A stretch of DNA of 64,000 nt from CALJFL01 sp963669435 (GCA_963669435.1 OY770025.1:3596001-3660000); one strand, 5' to 3'; positions 51,420 through 60,622 are shown, counted from the stretch's first letter. The notes: generated by a model not told the origin, from the letters alone. Translations and numbers: made by a program.

Positions 51420-53039
51420 GTGAAAAATACCCTGACTCCTGAGCGTATTGCCCAGCACGGCGCGCTGTGGTTCAACCAGACGATTGCCAGCGCGGCCTGG
51501 GAAAAGGCGAATAACATTCCCGATGATGTCGCCATTTACCTCGAGGGCGAGGCGCCGATTACCTATGGCTCAATAGCGCGACAGGCACTGTGTCTGGTAA
51601 CAGGCTTGCGCAAACTGGGCTTGCAGCAGGGCGACGTGATCAGCTTCCAGTTGCCCAATTGGCGAGAGTCAGTGGTGCTGGACATTGCCGCTGCGGCGAT
51701 GGGACTCATTGTTAACCCGGTTATCCCGATTTATCGCGATCGCGAGCTGCGCTTTATTCTCAAGGACGCACGTACCCGGCTGATTTACATTCCGGAAACG
51801 ATTCGTAGCCTGGAATTTCCCACCATGATCGAGTCCTTGCGTGGGGAGCTACCTGACCTTGAGCACGTGGTGACTGTGCGTGCAGAGTCCGACTATGAGG
51901 GCATGCTGCGTTTCGAGCAGCTGATTGATGAAGAGCCGGCCGACATCAAATCCCTGCCGATCGTCGACCCCGATTCCATCAAGGCTATCCTGTATACCTC
52001 GGGTACGACGGGCAATCCCAAAGCGGTGCTGCACAGCCATAATACGTTGACACGTATTATTCATAACTCCGCGGAGTACTGGGAGCTAACCGCGGATGAT
52101 GTCATGTTGATGCCTTCTCCGGTGACGCATATCACGGGCTATGGATCGGGCATGGTGTTGCCCTTTGTAACGTCGGTAAAGTCTGCGCTGATGCCGCGTT
52201 GGGATGCCGATGCGGCGGTCACGTTCATTGAAGAGGTGGGTGCGACCGCCAGTGTAGGGGCAACGCCTTTCCTGGTTGAGTTAATCGCTGCCGCCCAGCG
52301 ACATGACACCCGATTACCCACCATGCGGATTTTTGCCTGTGGGGGAGCAGCCGTACCGCCGCAATTAATCCACCAGGCCTGGGAGGTGCTCGACAGGTGC
52401 AGGGCGTTTCGCGTGTACGGAAGTACGGAGGCGCCGATCATTACCCTGGGCTTTTTGCGGGATGACGAACGGGAGCTGGCTGCGGAAACCGACGGTAAAA
52501 TTGTTGGCTACGAGGTAAAAATCCTGGATCCGCAGGGTAGGGAACTCGGCCCCGGGGAGGATGGTGAAATCGCTGCGCGGGGTCCGGGAATGATGCTTGG
52601 CTACGCAGACCCTGAGCAGAACCGCGAGGCACACGACGCGGACGGATTTTTTCTGACGGGTGATATTGGTCAGCGAACTGAGGACGATGCCATTCTGATC
52701 ACCGATCGCAAGAAAGACATCATCATTCGTGGTGGAGAAAATATCAGCGCCAAGGAAGTGGAAGACGTGTTACATGACCATCCGGGTATACGCGAGGCAG
52801 CGGTGGTGGCTATGCCTCACCAGCGCCTAGGTGAAGGAGTGTGCGCATTTGTGCTGTTGGCGCCGGACACGGCAGCCTTGAGCCTGGAGCAACTGGCGAG
52901 CTTTTGTGAGCAGTCGGGTCTGGCTCGCCAGAAGATTCCGCAGCACCTGGAAGTGGCCGGAGACTTGCCCCGTACGGCCAGCGGCAAAGTGCGTAAGGAC
53001 AAGCTGAGAGAGCAGGTCAACGATAGGTCGGTGGCCTGA
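51420..53039 (+). CDS. AMP-dependent acyl-CoA ligase
   Basis: ANL-family ligase of 539 residues: ILYTSGTTGNPKAVLHSHNT, FRVYGSTEAPIITLG, TGDIGQRTEDDAILITDRKKDIIIRGGENISAKEVE and the C-terminal TASGKVRKDKLRE with the catalytic Lys. It resembles cyclohexanecarboxylate-/medium-chain CoA ligases (AliA-like). Start GTG 51420. In operon with DUF35. It should activate the carboxylic acid generated in region 3 for the dehydrogenase pair D. It ends 78 bases before a convergent acyltransferase gene, the gap being filled by a tandem repeat. Confidence 0.92.
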   Translation: MKNTLTPERIAQHGALWFNQTIASAAWEKANNIPDDVAIYLEGEAPITYGSIARQALCLVTGLRKLGLQQGDVISFQLPNWRESVVLDIAAAAMGLIVNPVIPIYRDRELRFILKDARTRLIYIPETIRSLEFPTMIESLRGELPDLEHVVTVRAESDYEGMLRFEQLIDEEPADIKSLPIVDPDSIKAILYTSGTTGNPKAVLHSHNTLTRIIHNSAEYWELTADDVMLMPSPVTHITGYGSGMVLPFVTSVKSALMPRWDADAAVTFIEEVGATASVGATPFLVELIAAAQRHDTRLPTMRIFACGGAAVPPQLIHQAWEVLDRCRAFRVYGSTEAPIITLGFLRDDERELAAETDGKIVGYEVKILDPQGRELGPGEDGEIAARGPGMMLGYADPEQNREAHDADGFFLTGDIGQRTEDDAILITDRKKDIIIRGGENISAKEVEDVLHDHPGIREAAVVAMPHQRLGEGVCAFVLLAPDTAALSLEQLASFCEQSGLARQKIPQHLEVAGDLPRTASGKVRKDKLREQVNDRSVA

Positions 53040-53055
53040 CCTGGGTTGTTTGTTC

Positions 53056-53119
53056 ACCCGTTGTTTATTAACCCGTTTTTTTTAATGACCTGTTTTTTTT
53101 ATTAATCCGTTGTTTATTA
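53056..53119. repeat. degenerate tandem repeat, four units of 15-17 bases, ending in the acyltransferase stop
   Basis: Units start at 53056, 53071, 53088 and 53105 and follow AYCYGTTKTTTATTA with T-run expansions. The last unit includes the stop codon of the acyltransferase gene (minus strand, 53117-53119). The long T-runs might help termination on the plus strand, but there is no stem. Confidence 0.75.
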
Positions 53120-54538
53120 ACTCAGGACGGCCTCTTTCAGAGCCTCGAAGGAATCGACCAGGCACTCGGCATAGAATGCCGGATCCGGCATCATTTCCCG
53201 GCAAGCGGTAATGCTGACTGAAATCGACCCCTTTTTGTTCTGCACATTGCTATACACGATGTGAAACAAGCCAACATTAGGCATTAACGGCCCGAAGCTG
53301 ATGGCATCGACCATCAGTGCACCGCAAAAGTAAAGTTGCACCGGCGGCCCAGGTACATTGGTGACAAAGGTATTGTTGATGACCCCCGCTTCCGTTAGAC
53401 CAGTTGCCGACGCCGTGCGCAATGCTACCGATAACACGCCCCCGGGCAAGAGGTCTGAGATATCCATCATCAAGCGCGGGCCCATTGCCTGGGCATAAGC
53501 TTTGGCATTGTCTGATTCATCGTGAATGGCAATTAAGCGTTCCATCGGGTCGGCAATATCGGTGCGCAAGCCAACGCTCATCATGCCCACCATGTTGCCG
53601 CCGGCAGAACGCTCTTCTTCGGTTCGCACATCAATAGGGCATCCCGCGACCAGGGTTTGTTCCGGGAGTTCTCCTTTGCTCTCCAGGTAATTGCGTAATG
53701 CGCCAGAAACGATGGCCAGCATCACGTCGTTGATGGTGGCGCCTTCCACGGTCCCCTTAATGGCGCGCACTTCCTCGAAGTCAAATTTGCTCGATTCGAC
53801 CACCCGATGCCGGGAAATTTTTCCCTGGAAGCGTGTTTTCTGCTTGTCTTCCAGGGTTTTGAAATCCTTGTTCTTCTTGCCCTGGCGTATGCGCGAAAAG
53901 GCGGGGACCGCTTGCTGGATGAAACGGGCGACTTCCATCGGTTTTCGCCAGGCGTCAACGTAGGCGTTGCCAAGCATCTTCAGGTTTGAGGCCCGTTCGC
54001 CAGTCCAGTCATCGTATTCATTGAATACCCGGACTTCCGGTGAAAGGTCATGCATGATGCTGGTAAATTGTGCCCCGGTGGCACCGTCCATGGCGGCGTG
54101 ATGCACTTTCAACATCACCGCGAAACAGTTCTTCGGCAGTCCTTCGACGTTGTTTAATCCCTCGATGACATACATTTCCCACAGCGGCTTATCCCGGGGG
54201 AGGGGCTGCGAATGTAGCCGCGCCACCAGTATGCACAACTGCCGCCAATTGCCGGGTTGTGGCAGGGCGATATGGCGCACATGGTATTCCATGTCAAAGT
54301 CGGGGTCTTCCACCCAGTAAGGTTGGCCCAGTCCCAGCGGGACCGTAACCAGTTTACGCCTGAAGATGGGAGACAGGTGTACACGGTCTTCCAGCAGGGC
54401 CAGGATCTCCTTGAACCGAACCTTCTTCCTACCCGGTACGGTGGATTGGTCATAGATAGTGACGCCGCCAATATGCTGGGGCAGTGCGTCGAGTTCGGAG
54501 TGGATGAACATGGCATCCTGCCCACTCAATTGTTGCAT
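53117..54538 (-). CDS. wax ester synthase/diacylglycerol acyltransferase (WS/DGAT) family protein
   Basis: Acyltransferase of 473 residues. The catalytic HHxxxDG motif is HHAAMDG at 146-152, with PLWEMYVIEGL before it, and the C-terminal TNVPGPPVQLYFCGA is the second conserved block. These enzymes esterify an alcohol or diacylglycerol with an acyl-CoA, making storage wax esters or triacylglycerols. It may store surplus acyl-CoA or esterify a pathway alcohol. The gene is monocistronic, convergent with the ligase and directly downstream of the zinc alcohol dehydrogenase on the same strand. Confidence 0.92.
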   Translation of the reverse strand: MQQLSGQDAMFIHSELDALPQHIGGVTIYDQSTVPGRKKVRFKEILALLEDRVHLSPIFRRKLVTVPLGLGQPYWVEDPDFDMEYHVRHIALPQPGNWRQLCILVARLHSQPLPRDKPLWEMYVIEGLNNVEGLPKNCFAVMLKVHHAAMDGATGAQFTSIMHDLSPEVRVFNEYDDWTGERASNLKMLGNAYVDAWRKPMEVARFIQQAVPAFSRIRQGKKNKDFKTLEDKQKTRFQGKISRHRVVESSKFDFEEVRAIKGTVEGATINDVMLAIVSGALRNYLESKGELPEQTLVAGCPIDVRTEEERSAGGNMVGMMSVGLRTDIADPMERLIAIHDESDNAKAYAQAMGPRLMMDISDLLPGGVLSVALRTASATGLTEAGVINNTFVTNVPGPPVQLYFCGALMVDAISFGPLMPNVGLFHIVYSNVQNKKGSISVSITACREMMPDPAFYAECLVDSFEALKEAVLS

Positions 54539-54618
54539 AAGGAGGATCCTCTTTTAGGTTCGCGCCCGAGGGGGTGAAGCTGTGTTTACCCAGTGTAGTC
54601 CAGGCTGGTGAAGGTGGC

Positions 54619-55638
54619 TCAGGCCAGTTTGGTCAGCACCTTGCACTGGTCGCTGGGATTGCGCAGCGCTTCAAACGCTTCAGGCATCGCATCCAGCGAC
54701 ACAATATCGGTAACCATGGCGGATGCGTCGATGCGCCCTTGCGCAAGCATGGCCACCACTGTTTCGAAATCATCGCGTGTGTAGGCAATGGCGAACTGGA
54801 TCTGCAACTCCTTCACCAGGGCCAGGAATGGCATGAAAGTGTCCGGTTGTTCGCACACGCCCACAGGCACAATTTTGCAGCCGCGCGGGGCAAGTTCGAT
54901 GCACTGCTGCATCATGCCCGGTGCGCCGACACATTCAAATATCATGTCGGGTGTGCCGCCGGTTGCATCAGCAAACTGTTGGCCAAGGTCATGTGCCGGG
55001 TCTATCAGTGCGCTGGCCCCGAGTGTCTGCGCAAGGGCCTTTCGCGAGGGTACCGGCTCAGAGATCACCACATCGCGAGCCCCCATGAAACGTGCCCACA
55101 GAGCCACGGCCAGACCAATCGGGCCTGCACCGGTGATTAACACCCGCTGTCCCGCGGTCATACCGGCAACCCGCACCGCATGTAGGCCTACCGCCAATGG
55201 CTCGATCAGCGCGGCGTGATCCATGGCGAGGTGGTCCGGTAGTTTGATCGTCTCCAGTGCGCCCGCCTTTACATATTCAGCAAACCCGCCGGGCTGATCC
55301 AGGCCGGTGCATTTCAGTTCCAGGCACTCGAAGGGTCGTCCGGTCAGGCATGATGCGCACGTGCCGCAAGACAGGAAAGGTAGAGAGCAGACCCTGTCGC
55401 CTTGCTGCCATTGGTCGGATAGAGACTTCCCAATCTCCACAACTTCGCCAACAAACTCATGGCCGAGGATGGAGTCGCAGGCCACCGTGGCGGCCCCTTC
55501 GCGAGTAGAGTGAAGGTCTGTACCACAGATGCCACAGTAGTTGACCTTAACGACTAACTGATTGGCCTCGGGGGTGGGGTCGGGCACATTTTCCACCACC
55601 AGGGGTTTCCCGACTTCCTTGAATACGGCAGCTTTCAC
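54619..55638 (-). CDS. zinc-dependent alcohol dehydrogenase (sorbitol/threonine-dehydrogenase-like)
   Basis: Medium-chain zinc dehydrogenase of 339 residues: CGICGTDLHSTREG and GHEFVGEVVEIG give the catalytic-zinc ligands, CSLPFLSCGTCASCLTGRPFEC the structural-zinc lobe, and VLITGAGPIGLAVALWA the NAD site. It oxidises a secondary alcohol. The ATG 55638 is preceded by a promoter whose -35 box lies in TetR operator 4 (TTGACT-N17-TACAGT on the minus strand). It is divergent from the SDR operon. It may oxidise the alcohol produced by the P450. Confidence 0.92.
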   Translation of the reverse strand: MKAAVFKEVGKPLVVENVPDPTPEANQLVVKVNYCGICGTDLHSTREGAATVACDSILGHEFVGEVVEIGKSLSDQWQQGDRVCSLPFLSCGTCASCLTGRPFECLELKCTGLDQPGGFAEYVKAGALETIKLPDHLAMDHAALIEPLAVGLHAVRVAGMTAGQRVLITGAGPIGLAVALWARFMGARDVVISEPVPSRKALAQTLGASALIDPAHDLGQQFADATGGTPDMIFECVGAPGMMQQCIELAPRGCKIVPVGVCEQPDTFMPFLALVKELQIQFAIAYTRDDFETVVAMLAQGRIDASAMVTDIVSLDAMPEAFEALRNPSDQCKVLTKLA

Positions 55639-55689
55639 GTCAATTACTCATCTGTTGAGTGCCCGAGCACTGTACCGGAGATAAAAAAA

Positions 55690-55707
55690 GCAGTCAACGC
55701 TGATTGT
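55690..55707 (-). promoter_or_regulatory. TetR-type operator 4, divergent adh/SDR promoters
   Basis: On the minus strand the site reads ACAATCAGCGTTGACTGC and matches operators 2 and 3 at 15 of 18 bases. TTGACT is the -35 box of the alcohol dehydrogenase promoter with TACAGT 17 bases on. The site may also control the rightward SDR operon beginning at 55801. Confidence 0.7.
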
Positions 55708-55800
55708 TTTCTCAAGCGGCTTCTGCTACCGTGATTTTTTCCTGCGACGCGTGTGTTGCAGCGCGACTGTGCCTCTGGATACGACAATAAGGAAGGGCTT

Positions 55801-56562
55801 ATGGATCTTGGTCTGAATGGTAAGAAAGCATTAATCACTGGTGGTTCGAAGGGGATTGGCAGGGCCATTGCCGAGCTTCTGGTGGCCGAAGGTGCGCAGG
55901 TGGCCATCTGTGCGCGCAATGCCGAGGGGGTGGATGCGGCAGTTGCAGCGCTCAATGAAGGGGGTGGCAACGCCATTGGCGCTGCAGTCGATGTCGCCGA
56001 TAAGGAAGGCTTGCAGGCCTGGATCGCCAGCGCAGCCGAGGCAATGGGTGGTATTGATATTCTGGTGCCGAATGTCAGTGCCGGCGGTGGCCAAATGGAT
56101 GAAAATGGCTGGAAGGCTAATTTTGAAATTGACCTGCTGGGAACGACCCGCACTATCGAGGCCGCCATGCCTGCCCTGCAGGCATCCGACGCCGCAAGCA
56201 TCATTATGATTTCAAGTACCGCGGCGGTAGAAGAGTTCCTGGGTCCGCAGACCTATGGCGCGATCAAAGCCGCGTTGGTTACTCACGGTAAACAGCTGGC
56301 TCTGGCCCTTGGGCCAGCAGGCATTCGGGTTAACTGCGTTTCCCCTGGACCCATTTATATAGAGGGTGGCGCCTGGAACTATATCGAGGACAATCTGCCT
56401 GATATTTACAACAAGGCCGTTTCAGATCACCCCGGTGGTCGTCTTGGCAGTGCCCAGGAAGTGGCTAATGCTGTTGCCTTCCTCGCGAGTCCTGCGGCGA
56501 GTTGGGTAACCGGGGTCAACCTCGTGGTTGACGGTGGCTTTACCAAGCGCGTGCAGTTGTAA
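55801..56562 (+). CDS. short-chain dehydrogenase/reductase (SDR)
   Basis: SDR of 253 residues: TGGSKGIG cofactor motif, NVSAGGG in place of NNAG, SSTAAVEE with the catalytic Ser, YGAIKAAL with the active-site Tyr and Lys, and VDGGF near the end. It resembles bacterial SDRs with a modified NNAG segment that lack strong substrate clues. ATG 55801 follows AAGGAAGGG. First gene of a long rightward operon with the ThuA-like protein, dehydrogenase pair D and the 2-oxoacid dehydrogenase. Confidence 0.9.
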   Translation: MDLGLNGKKALITGGSKGIGRAIAELLVAEGAQVAICARNAEGVDAAVAALNEGGGNAIGAAVDVADKEGLQAWIASAAEAMGGIDILVPNVSAGGGQMDENGWKANFEIDLLGTTRTIEAAMPALQASDAASIIMISSTAAVEEFLGPQTYGAIKAALVTHGKQLALALGPAGIRVNCVSPGPIYIEGGAWNYIEDNLPDIYNKAVSDHPGGRLGSAQEVANAVAFLASPAASWVTGVNLVVDGGFTKRVQL

Positions 56563-56566
56563 GTAG

Positions 56567-57316
56567 ATGAGCAAGTCGGACCGACTCGACGTTTACCTGG
56601 TTGCGGGCGGTAAGTATCACAATATCGATTACGCTCGCCTAGAGTTACTCAAGCTGTTGGCTGAGCAACCGCGCCTGAAGGTTAACGTCGGCGCGGACTA
56701 TAGCGACGTCGAGGCCATTTGCGCCGCCGACTTCATCATCTCCTATACCTGCGACATCGTACCCACGGCGGAGCAAACCGAGCGCCTCTGCGCTGCGGTC
56801 AGCGGTGGTACAAAATGGTTTGCGCTGCACGGTACCAATTCGATATTACGTTTTCTTGAGGACGGTAGGGTTGACTGCCCCCGTGAGAACGAGGATTTTA
56901 TGGCCCTGTTGGGAAGCCAGTTTCTCGCCCATCCCGCGATAGAGCCCTACGAGGTGCGGGTCAGCGATCCCGAGCATCCTCTGGTCAGCGAAATCGAGCC
57001 TTTTACGGTCGATGACGAGTTATACCTGTGTAACCAGCATGGTGAGCAGCATGTGTTGCTGCATACCAACTATAGTGGTGTTATTCCGGAGTTCGTGGAC
57101 AGTGACTGGAGCGTAGATGAGCCCAGGCCGTGTATGTACCTGCACCCTTACGGCGAGGGTGAAGTGTTGTACCTGACCCTGGGGCACTGCCGCGGCAAGT
57201 ACGATATGCAGCCGCTGATTGAGGAATACCCGGAGCCTGAATTCGGTGCCTGGAAGACCGACGAGTATTACGAACTGCTGCGGCGCGGTATTCGCTGGGC
57301 CATGAATACGCTGTAA
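56567..57316 (+). CDS. ThuA-like domain protein
   Basis: Protein of 249 residues matching the ThuA-like fold (class I glutamine-amidotransferase-like): KYHNIDYARLELLKLLAEQP, ADFIISYTCDIVPTAEQTERL, GGTKWFALHGTN, FLAHPAIEPYEV, YLHPYGEGEVLYLTLGHCRGK. The family was named from trehalose utilisation but has no proven enzymatic role. It starts four bases after the SDR stop, so the two are co-translated. Presence in acyl-CoA operons is unusual and suggests a role on the same substrate, unknown at present. Confidence 0.85.
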   Translation: MSKSDRLDVYLVAGGKYHNIDYARLELLKLLAEQPRLKVNVGADYSDVEAICAADFIISYTCDIVPTAEQTERLCAAVSGGTKWFALHGTNSILRFLEDGRVDCPRENEDFMALLGSQFLAHPAIEPYEVRVSDPEHPLVSEIEPFTVDDELYLCNQHGEQHVLLHTNYSGVIPEFVDSDWSVDEPRPCMYLHPYGEGEVLYLTLGHCRGKYDMQPLIEEYPEPEFGAWKTDEYYELLRRGIRWAMNTL

Positions 57317-57329
57317 CTGGAGTCGCTTC

Positions 57330-58505
57330 GTGGATCTTAACTTCTCAGCTGATGACCTGGATTTCCAGCGCGAGGTTCAGGCCTTCCTCCAGGAAAGCCT
57401 GCCCGAGCATATTCGCCTCGCGACGGAGAACACCACCACGGTCTTTGTCGATAAAGACGTTGCCTTGGAGTGGCAGCAGGTGCTGGTGGAAAAGGGCTGG
57501 GCAGTACCCAACTGGCCCGCTGAGTGGGGCGGTATCCAGTGGACGCCAACCCAGCGCTATATCTTCACGATGGAATGTTACAAGGCCGGCGCCCCGATGC
57601 TGATTCCACTGGGCCTGGGTATGCTCGCGCCGGTACTGTTGGCCTTCGGTTCTGAGGAGCAAAAACAAAAGTACCTGCCAAAAATGCTGAGCGGCGAACA
57701 CTACTGGTGCCAGGGGTACTCCGAACCGGGCTCGGGCTCCGACCTCGCCAGCCTGAAGCTGAAAGCGGAGCGCAAGGACGACCACTATCTGGTGAACGGC
57801 TCAAAGCTGTGGACGACACACGCCCAGTTTGCCGACCACATTTTTTGCCTGGTGCGTACCGATAATAGCGGGCGGCCGCAACAGGGAATCAGCTTCTTGC
57901 TGATTGAGATGGACTCTCCCGGCGTGACAGTCGATCCCATTATCACTATGGCGCTGGATCACGAAGTTAACCAGGTGTTCTTCGAAGACGTGAAAGTGCC
58001 CCTGGAAAATCTCGTCGGCGATGAGGGCGAGGGATGGCGTTACGCCAAGTACCTGCTCGAGTTTGAGCGAGGCGGTGGCCTCTCTTCCGCCCTGCGCCAG
58101 CGCGACCTTGACCACCTGAAGTTTATCGTCGCGGACATGCAGGCGCAGGACCCGCAGTTCAATGCCGATTTGCACTATAGCAAGGCGATAGCGGATATCG
58201 AGATCGATATCGGTGCCCTGGAGATGACGGAACTGCGCGTGCTCGCCGCGCTGGCGGCAGGCGGTAACCCGGGACCGGAATCGTCGATCATCAAAATTTC
58301 CACGGTGGATATTGAGCAGCGCACACACCAGCTGGCAATGGATGTACTGGGGTATCACGCCCTGGCTTTCGACCAGTCCGGGTTGGGCCCCGAGTACGCG
58401 GCGCCCGTGGTGCCAACCTATTTGAACAGCAGGGCGGCCTCCATTTTTGGCGGGTCACGGGAAGTGCAATACAACATTATTGCCAAGGCGGTGCTCGGAC
58501 TTTAG
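57330..58505 (+). CDS. acyl-CoA dehydrogenase, YSEPGSGSD-bearing subunit (pair D)
   Basis: Acyl-CoA dehydrogenase of 391 residues: GWAVPNWPAEWGGIQW in the N-terminal domain, YSEPGSGSDLASLK loop, NQVFFEDVKVPLENLVGDEGEGW and the C-terminal FGGSREVQYNIIAKAVLGL. GTG 57330 is the start, following CTGGAG. Its presumed partner-type subunit is the gene at 61847-62971, on the other side of the E1/E2 genes, unlike the three adjacent pairs in region 1. The pair should desaturate the acyl-CoA made by the 51-kb ligase. Confidence 0.92.
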   Translation: MDLNFSADDLDFQREVQAFLQESLPEHIRLATENTTTVFVDKDVALEWQQVLVEKGWAVPNWPAEWGGIQWTPTQRYIFTMECYKAGAPMLIPLGLGMLAPVLLAFGSEEQKQKYLPKMLSGEHYWCQGYSEPGSGSDLASLKLKAERKDDHYLVNGSKLWTTHAQFADHIFCLVRTDNSGRPQQGISFLLIEMDSPGVTVDPIITMALDHEVNQVFFEDVKVPLENLVGDEGEGWRYAKYLLEFERGGGLSSALRQRDLDHLKFIVADMQAQDPQFNADLHYSKAIADIEIDIGALEMTELRVLAALAAGGNPGPESSIIKISTVDIEQRTHQLAMDVLGYHALAFDQSGLGPEYAAPVVPTYLNSRAASIFGGSREVQYNIIAKAVLGL

Positions 58506-58579
58506 CGCGATGTAGCACGCACCGACGGCTACCAACACGGTTTTTCAACGGGCTACAGTAAATTCGACATTACCTGAGC

Positions 58580-58607
58580 AACGGTCTGACAAGAACGGTC
58601 TGATAAG
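58580..58607 (+). repeat. 14-base tandem duplication upstream of the E1-alpha gene
   Basis: AACGGTCTGACAAG (58580-58593) and AACGGTCTGATAAG (58594-58607) are adjacent copies with one difference, in the 131-base gap before the E1-alpha gene. Confidence 0.75.
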
Positions 58608-58636
58608 AAAGAGTAAAGAGAACAGAGGAAAAGCAC

Positions 58637-59605
58637 ATGGCTTTAACCAGGGAACAATTATTACGTGCCTATCGGCAGATGAAGACCATACGCGAGTTCG
58701 AAGATCGCACCAATGCGGAAATAATGAATGGCCAGATAGCCGGATTCACGCACTTGTATGCGGGCCAGGAAGCCAACGCTGTGGGTGTTTGTGAACACCT
58801 CGACGGTGACGACACGATCATCAGCACCCACCGTGGCCATGGTCATTGTATCGCCCGCGGTGCCGATGTCATCGGCATGATGAAGGAGTTGTGGGGGTCT
58901 TCCGAGGGCTTGTGCAAGGGCAAGGGCGGCAGTATGCATATCGCCGATATCGACCAGGGAATTCTCGGTGCCAATGGTATCGTCGCTGGAGGGCCGCCGA
59001 TTTCGGTCGGTGCGGCGCTGGCGAACAAGATCCGCGAGAACAATCATGTTGCCGTATCGTTTTCCGGGGACGGATCGGTCAACCAGGGTACCTGTTTTGA
59101 GGCAATGAACATGGCCGTGGTATTGAACGTGCCCGCCGTGTTCGTCATTGAGAACAACTACTACTCTGAGCACACCTCAATCAACTACGCGGTGGGAACC
59201 GACGACCTGAAAGGGCGCACAGAGTCCTTTGGGTTTCCGGTCTTTGTCGCCGACGGCTCAGACTTTTTCGCCGTATATGAAGCCGCAGGTAAAGCCATTG
59301 AGCACGCCCGTGGGGGCAATGGCCCGGCAGGTATTTTCTGTGAGATGGGCCGATTTTACGGACATTTTGTCGGTGACCCCGAAGGCTATCGCAGCCCGAA
59401 TGAGGTTAAAAACCTGCGCCAGGATTCCTGTTGTCTAAAAAACTTCCGGGCCACCGTGGCCGAGACCGGGGAACTGGATGCCGCGGAGTTGGATGCGATA
59501 GATGACGAGGTGATGGCACTGATTGATCGCGCTGTCACCGAGGCGAAGGCGGCCCCGCGTCCCGAGCCTGAGCAAATCACCGCCGATGTTTACGTCAGCT
59601 ACTAG
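58637..59605 (+). CDS. thiamine-diphosphate-dependent 2-oxoacid/acetoin dehydrogenase E1, alpha subunit
   Basis: E1-alpha of 322 residues. The thiamine-diphosphate motif GDGSVNQGTCFEAMNMA to ENNYYS is complete, and the N-terminal block TIREFEDRTNAEI, GFTHLYAGQEA and HRGHGHCIARGAD is typical of AcoA/PdhA-like proteins. It forms a heterotetramer with the beta subunit 12 bases downstream and decarboxylates a 2-oxoacid or acetoin-like compound onto lipoamide. GAGGAAAA precedes the ATG. Subfamily (acetoin, pyruvate or other 2-oxoacid) cannot be decided by eye. Confidence 0.93.
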   Translation: MALTREQLLRAYRQMKTIREFEDRTNAEIMNGQIAGFTHLYAGQEANAVGVCEHLDGDDTIISTHRGHGHCIARGADVIGMMKELWGSSEGLCKGKGGSMHIADIDQGILGANGIVAGGPPISVGAALANKIRENNHVAVSFSGDGSVNQGTCFEAMNMAVVLNVPAVFVIENNYYSEHTSINYAVGTDDLKGRTESFGFPVFVADGSDFFAVYEAAGKAIEHARGGNGPAGIFCEMGRFYGHFVGDPEGYRSPNEVKNLRQDSCCLKNFRATVAETGELDAAELDAIDDEVMALIDRAVTEAKAAPRPEPEQITADVYVSY

Positions 59606-59617
59606 GAGGCCTGCACG

Positions 59618-60622
59618 ATGACCCAGAAGACAATGCGCGACGCGCTGAACGAAGCACTGCACCAGGCCATGGCAGCGGACGATTCTGTATTTGTAATCGG
59701 CGAGGATGTCGCTGGAGGTAACGGCAGTGGCGGTACCGTTGGCTGCGCCGGTGGCGTGTTCGGTGTCACCACCGGCCTGTATGAAAAGTTTGGCCCTAAT
59801 CGCTGCGTAGATACGCCGATATCCGAATCGGCAATTGTCGGGGCGGCCGCGGGCGCGGCGCTGGTCGGCATGCGCCCGGTAGCGGAGATTATGTTCGCGG
59901 ACTTCATCGGCGTCTGCATGGACCAGATCGTCAACCAGATGGGCAAGTTCCGCTATATGTTTGGCGGTAAAAGCAAATGCCCGGCGGTGGTACGTTTCAG
60001 TGCGGGGGCGGGTTTCAGTGCGGCGGCGCAGCATTCCCAGAGCATGTACCAGATTATGACTGCCTTTCCGGGCTTGAAGGTAGTGGTGCCGTCCAACGCC
60101 TATGACGCCAAGGGTTTGCTGCTCAGCGCAATTGCCGATGACGATCCTGTGCTGTTCTTTGAGCCCAAGTCACTTTACCAGGAAGCCTGTGAAGTGCCCG
60201 ATGAGCCATACACCATCCCCTTTGGCGAGGCCGCGTTCGTGCGTGAGGGAGACGATGTAACTGTTGTGGCATTCGGCCAGATGGTGCCGAGAGCTGCAGC
60301 CGCCATCGACTCACTGGAGGACACCGGCATTACTTGCGATCTTATCGATCCGCGCACAACCTCGCCGCTCGATACCGCATCGATACTGGAGTCAGTCGAA
60401 GCGACGGGACGATTAATTGTCGTGGACGAATCTCCACCGCGTTGTGGCCTGACCGCGGATATTGCCGCCCTGGCCGCTGAGAAGGCGTTTCACTCACTGA
60501 AGGCGCCGGTGCGGCAGGTTTGTGCGCCGCACTCTCCGGTGCCCTTTTCCCCAGAGCTCGAGGCTGCCTATTTACCCTCTGTGGAAGGTATAGCCGCGAC
60601 GATCAAAGAGACGATGGCATGA
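59618..60622 (+). CDS. 2-oxoacid/acetoin dehydrogenase E1, beta subunit
   Basis: E1-beta of 334 residues: RDALNEALHQAMAADDSVFVIGEDVAG, DTPISESAIVGAAAGAALVG, RPVAEIMFADFIGVCMDQIVNQ and FFEPKSLY are the family hallmarks; the C-terminal domain carries IDPRTTSPLDT and the DESPPRCGL block. It completes the thiamine-diphosphate site with the alpha subunit. GGAGG lies ten bases before the ATG. Its stop overlaps the E2 start by ATGA (60619-60622). Confidence 0.94.
   Translation: MTQKTMRDALNEALHQAMAADDSVFVIGEDVAGGNGSGGTVGCAGGVFGVTTGLYEKFGPNRCVDTPISESAIVGAAAGAALVGMRPVAEIMFADFIGVCMDQIVNQMGKFRYMFGGKSKCPAVVRFSAGAGFSAAAQHSQSMYQIMTAFPGLKVVVPSNAYDAKGLLLSAIADDDPVLFFEPKSLYQEACEVPDEPYTIPFGEAAFVREGDDVTVVAFGQMVPRAAAAIDSLEDTGITCDLIDPRTTSPLDTASILESVEATGRLIVVDESPPRCGLTADIAALAAEKAFHSLKAPVRQVCAPHSPVPFSPELEAAYLPSVEGIAATIKETMA

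Noticed and set aside
57801..58358. 185-codon minus-strand frame within the acyl-CoA dehydrogenase at 57330
   Set aside because: Antisense shadow of a conserved gene; no ribosome-binding site or motif.
59435..60034. 199-codon minus-strand frame across the E1-alpha/E1-beta junction
   Set aside because: Both genes on the plus strand are unmistakable thiamine-dependent subunits, and the antisense product lacks family features.
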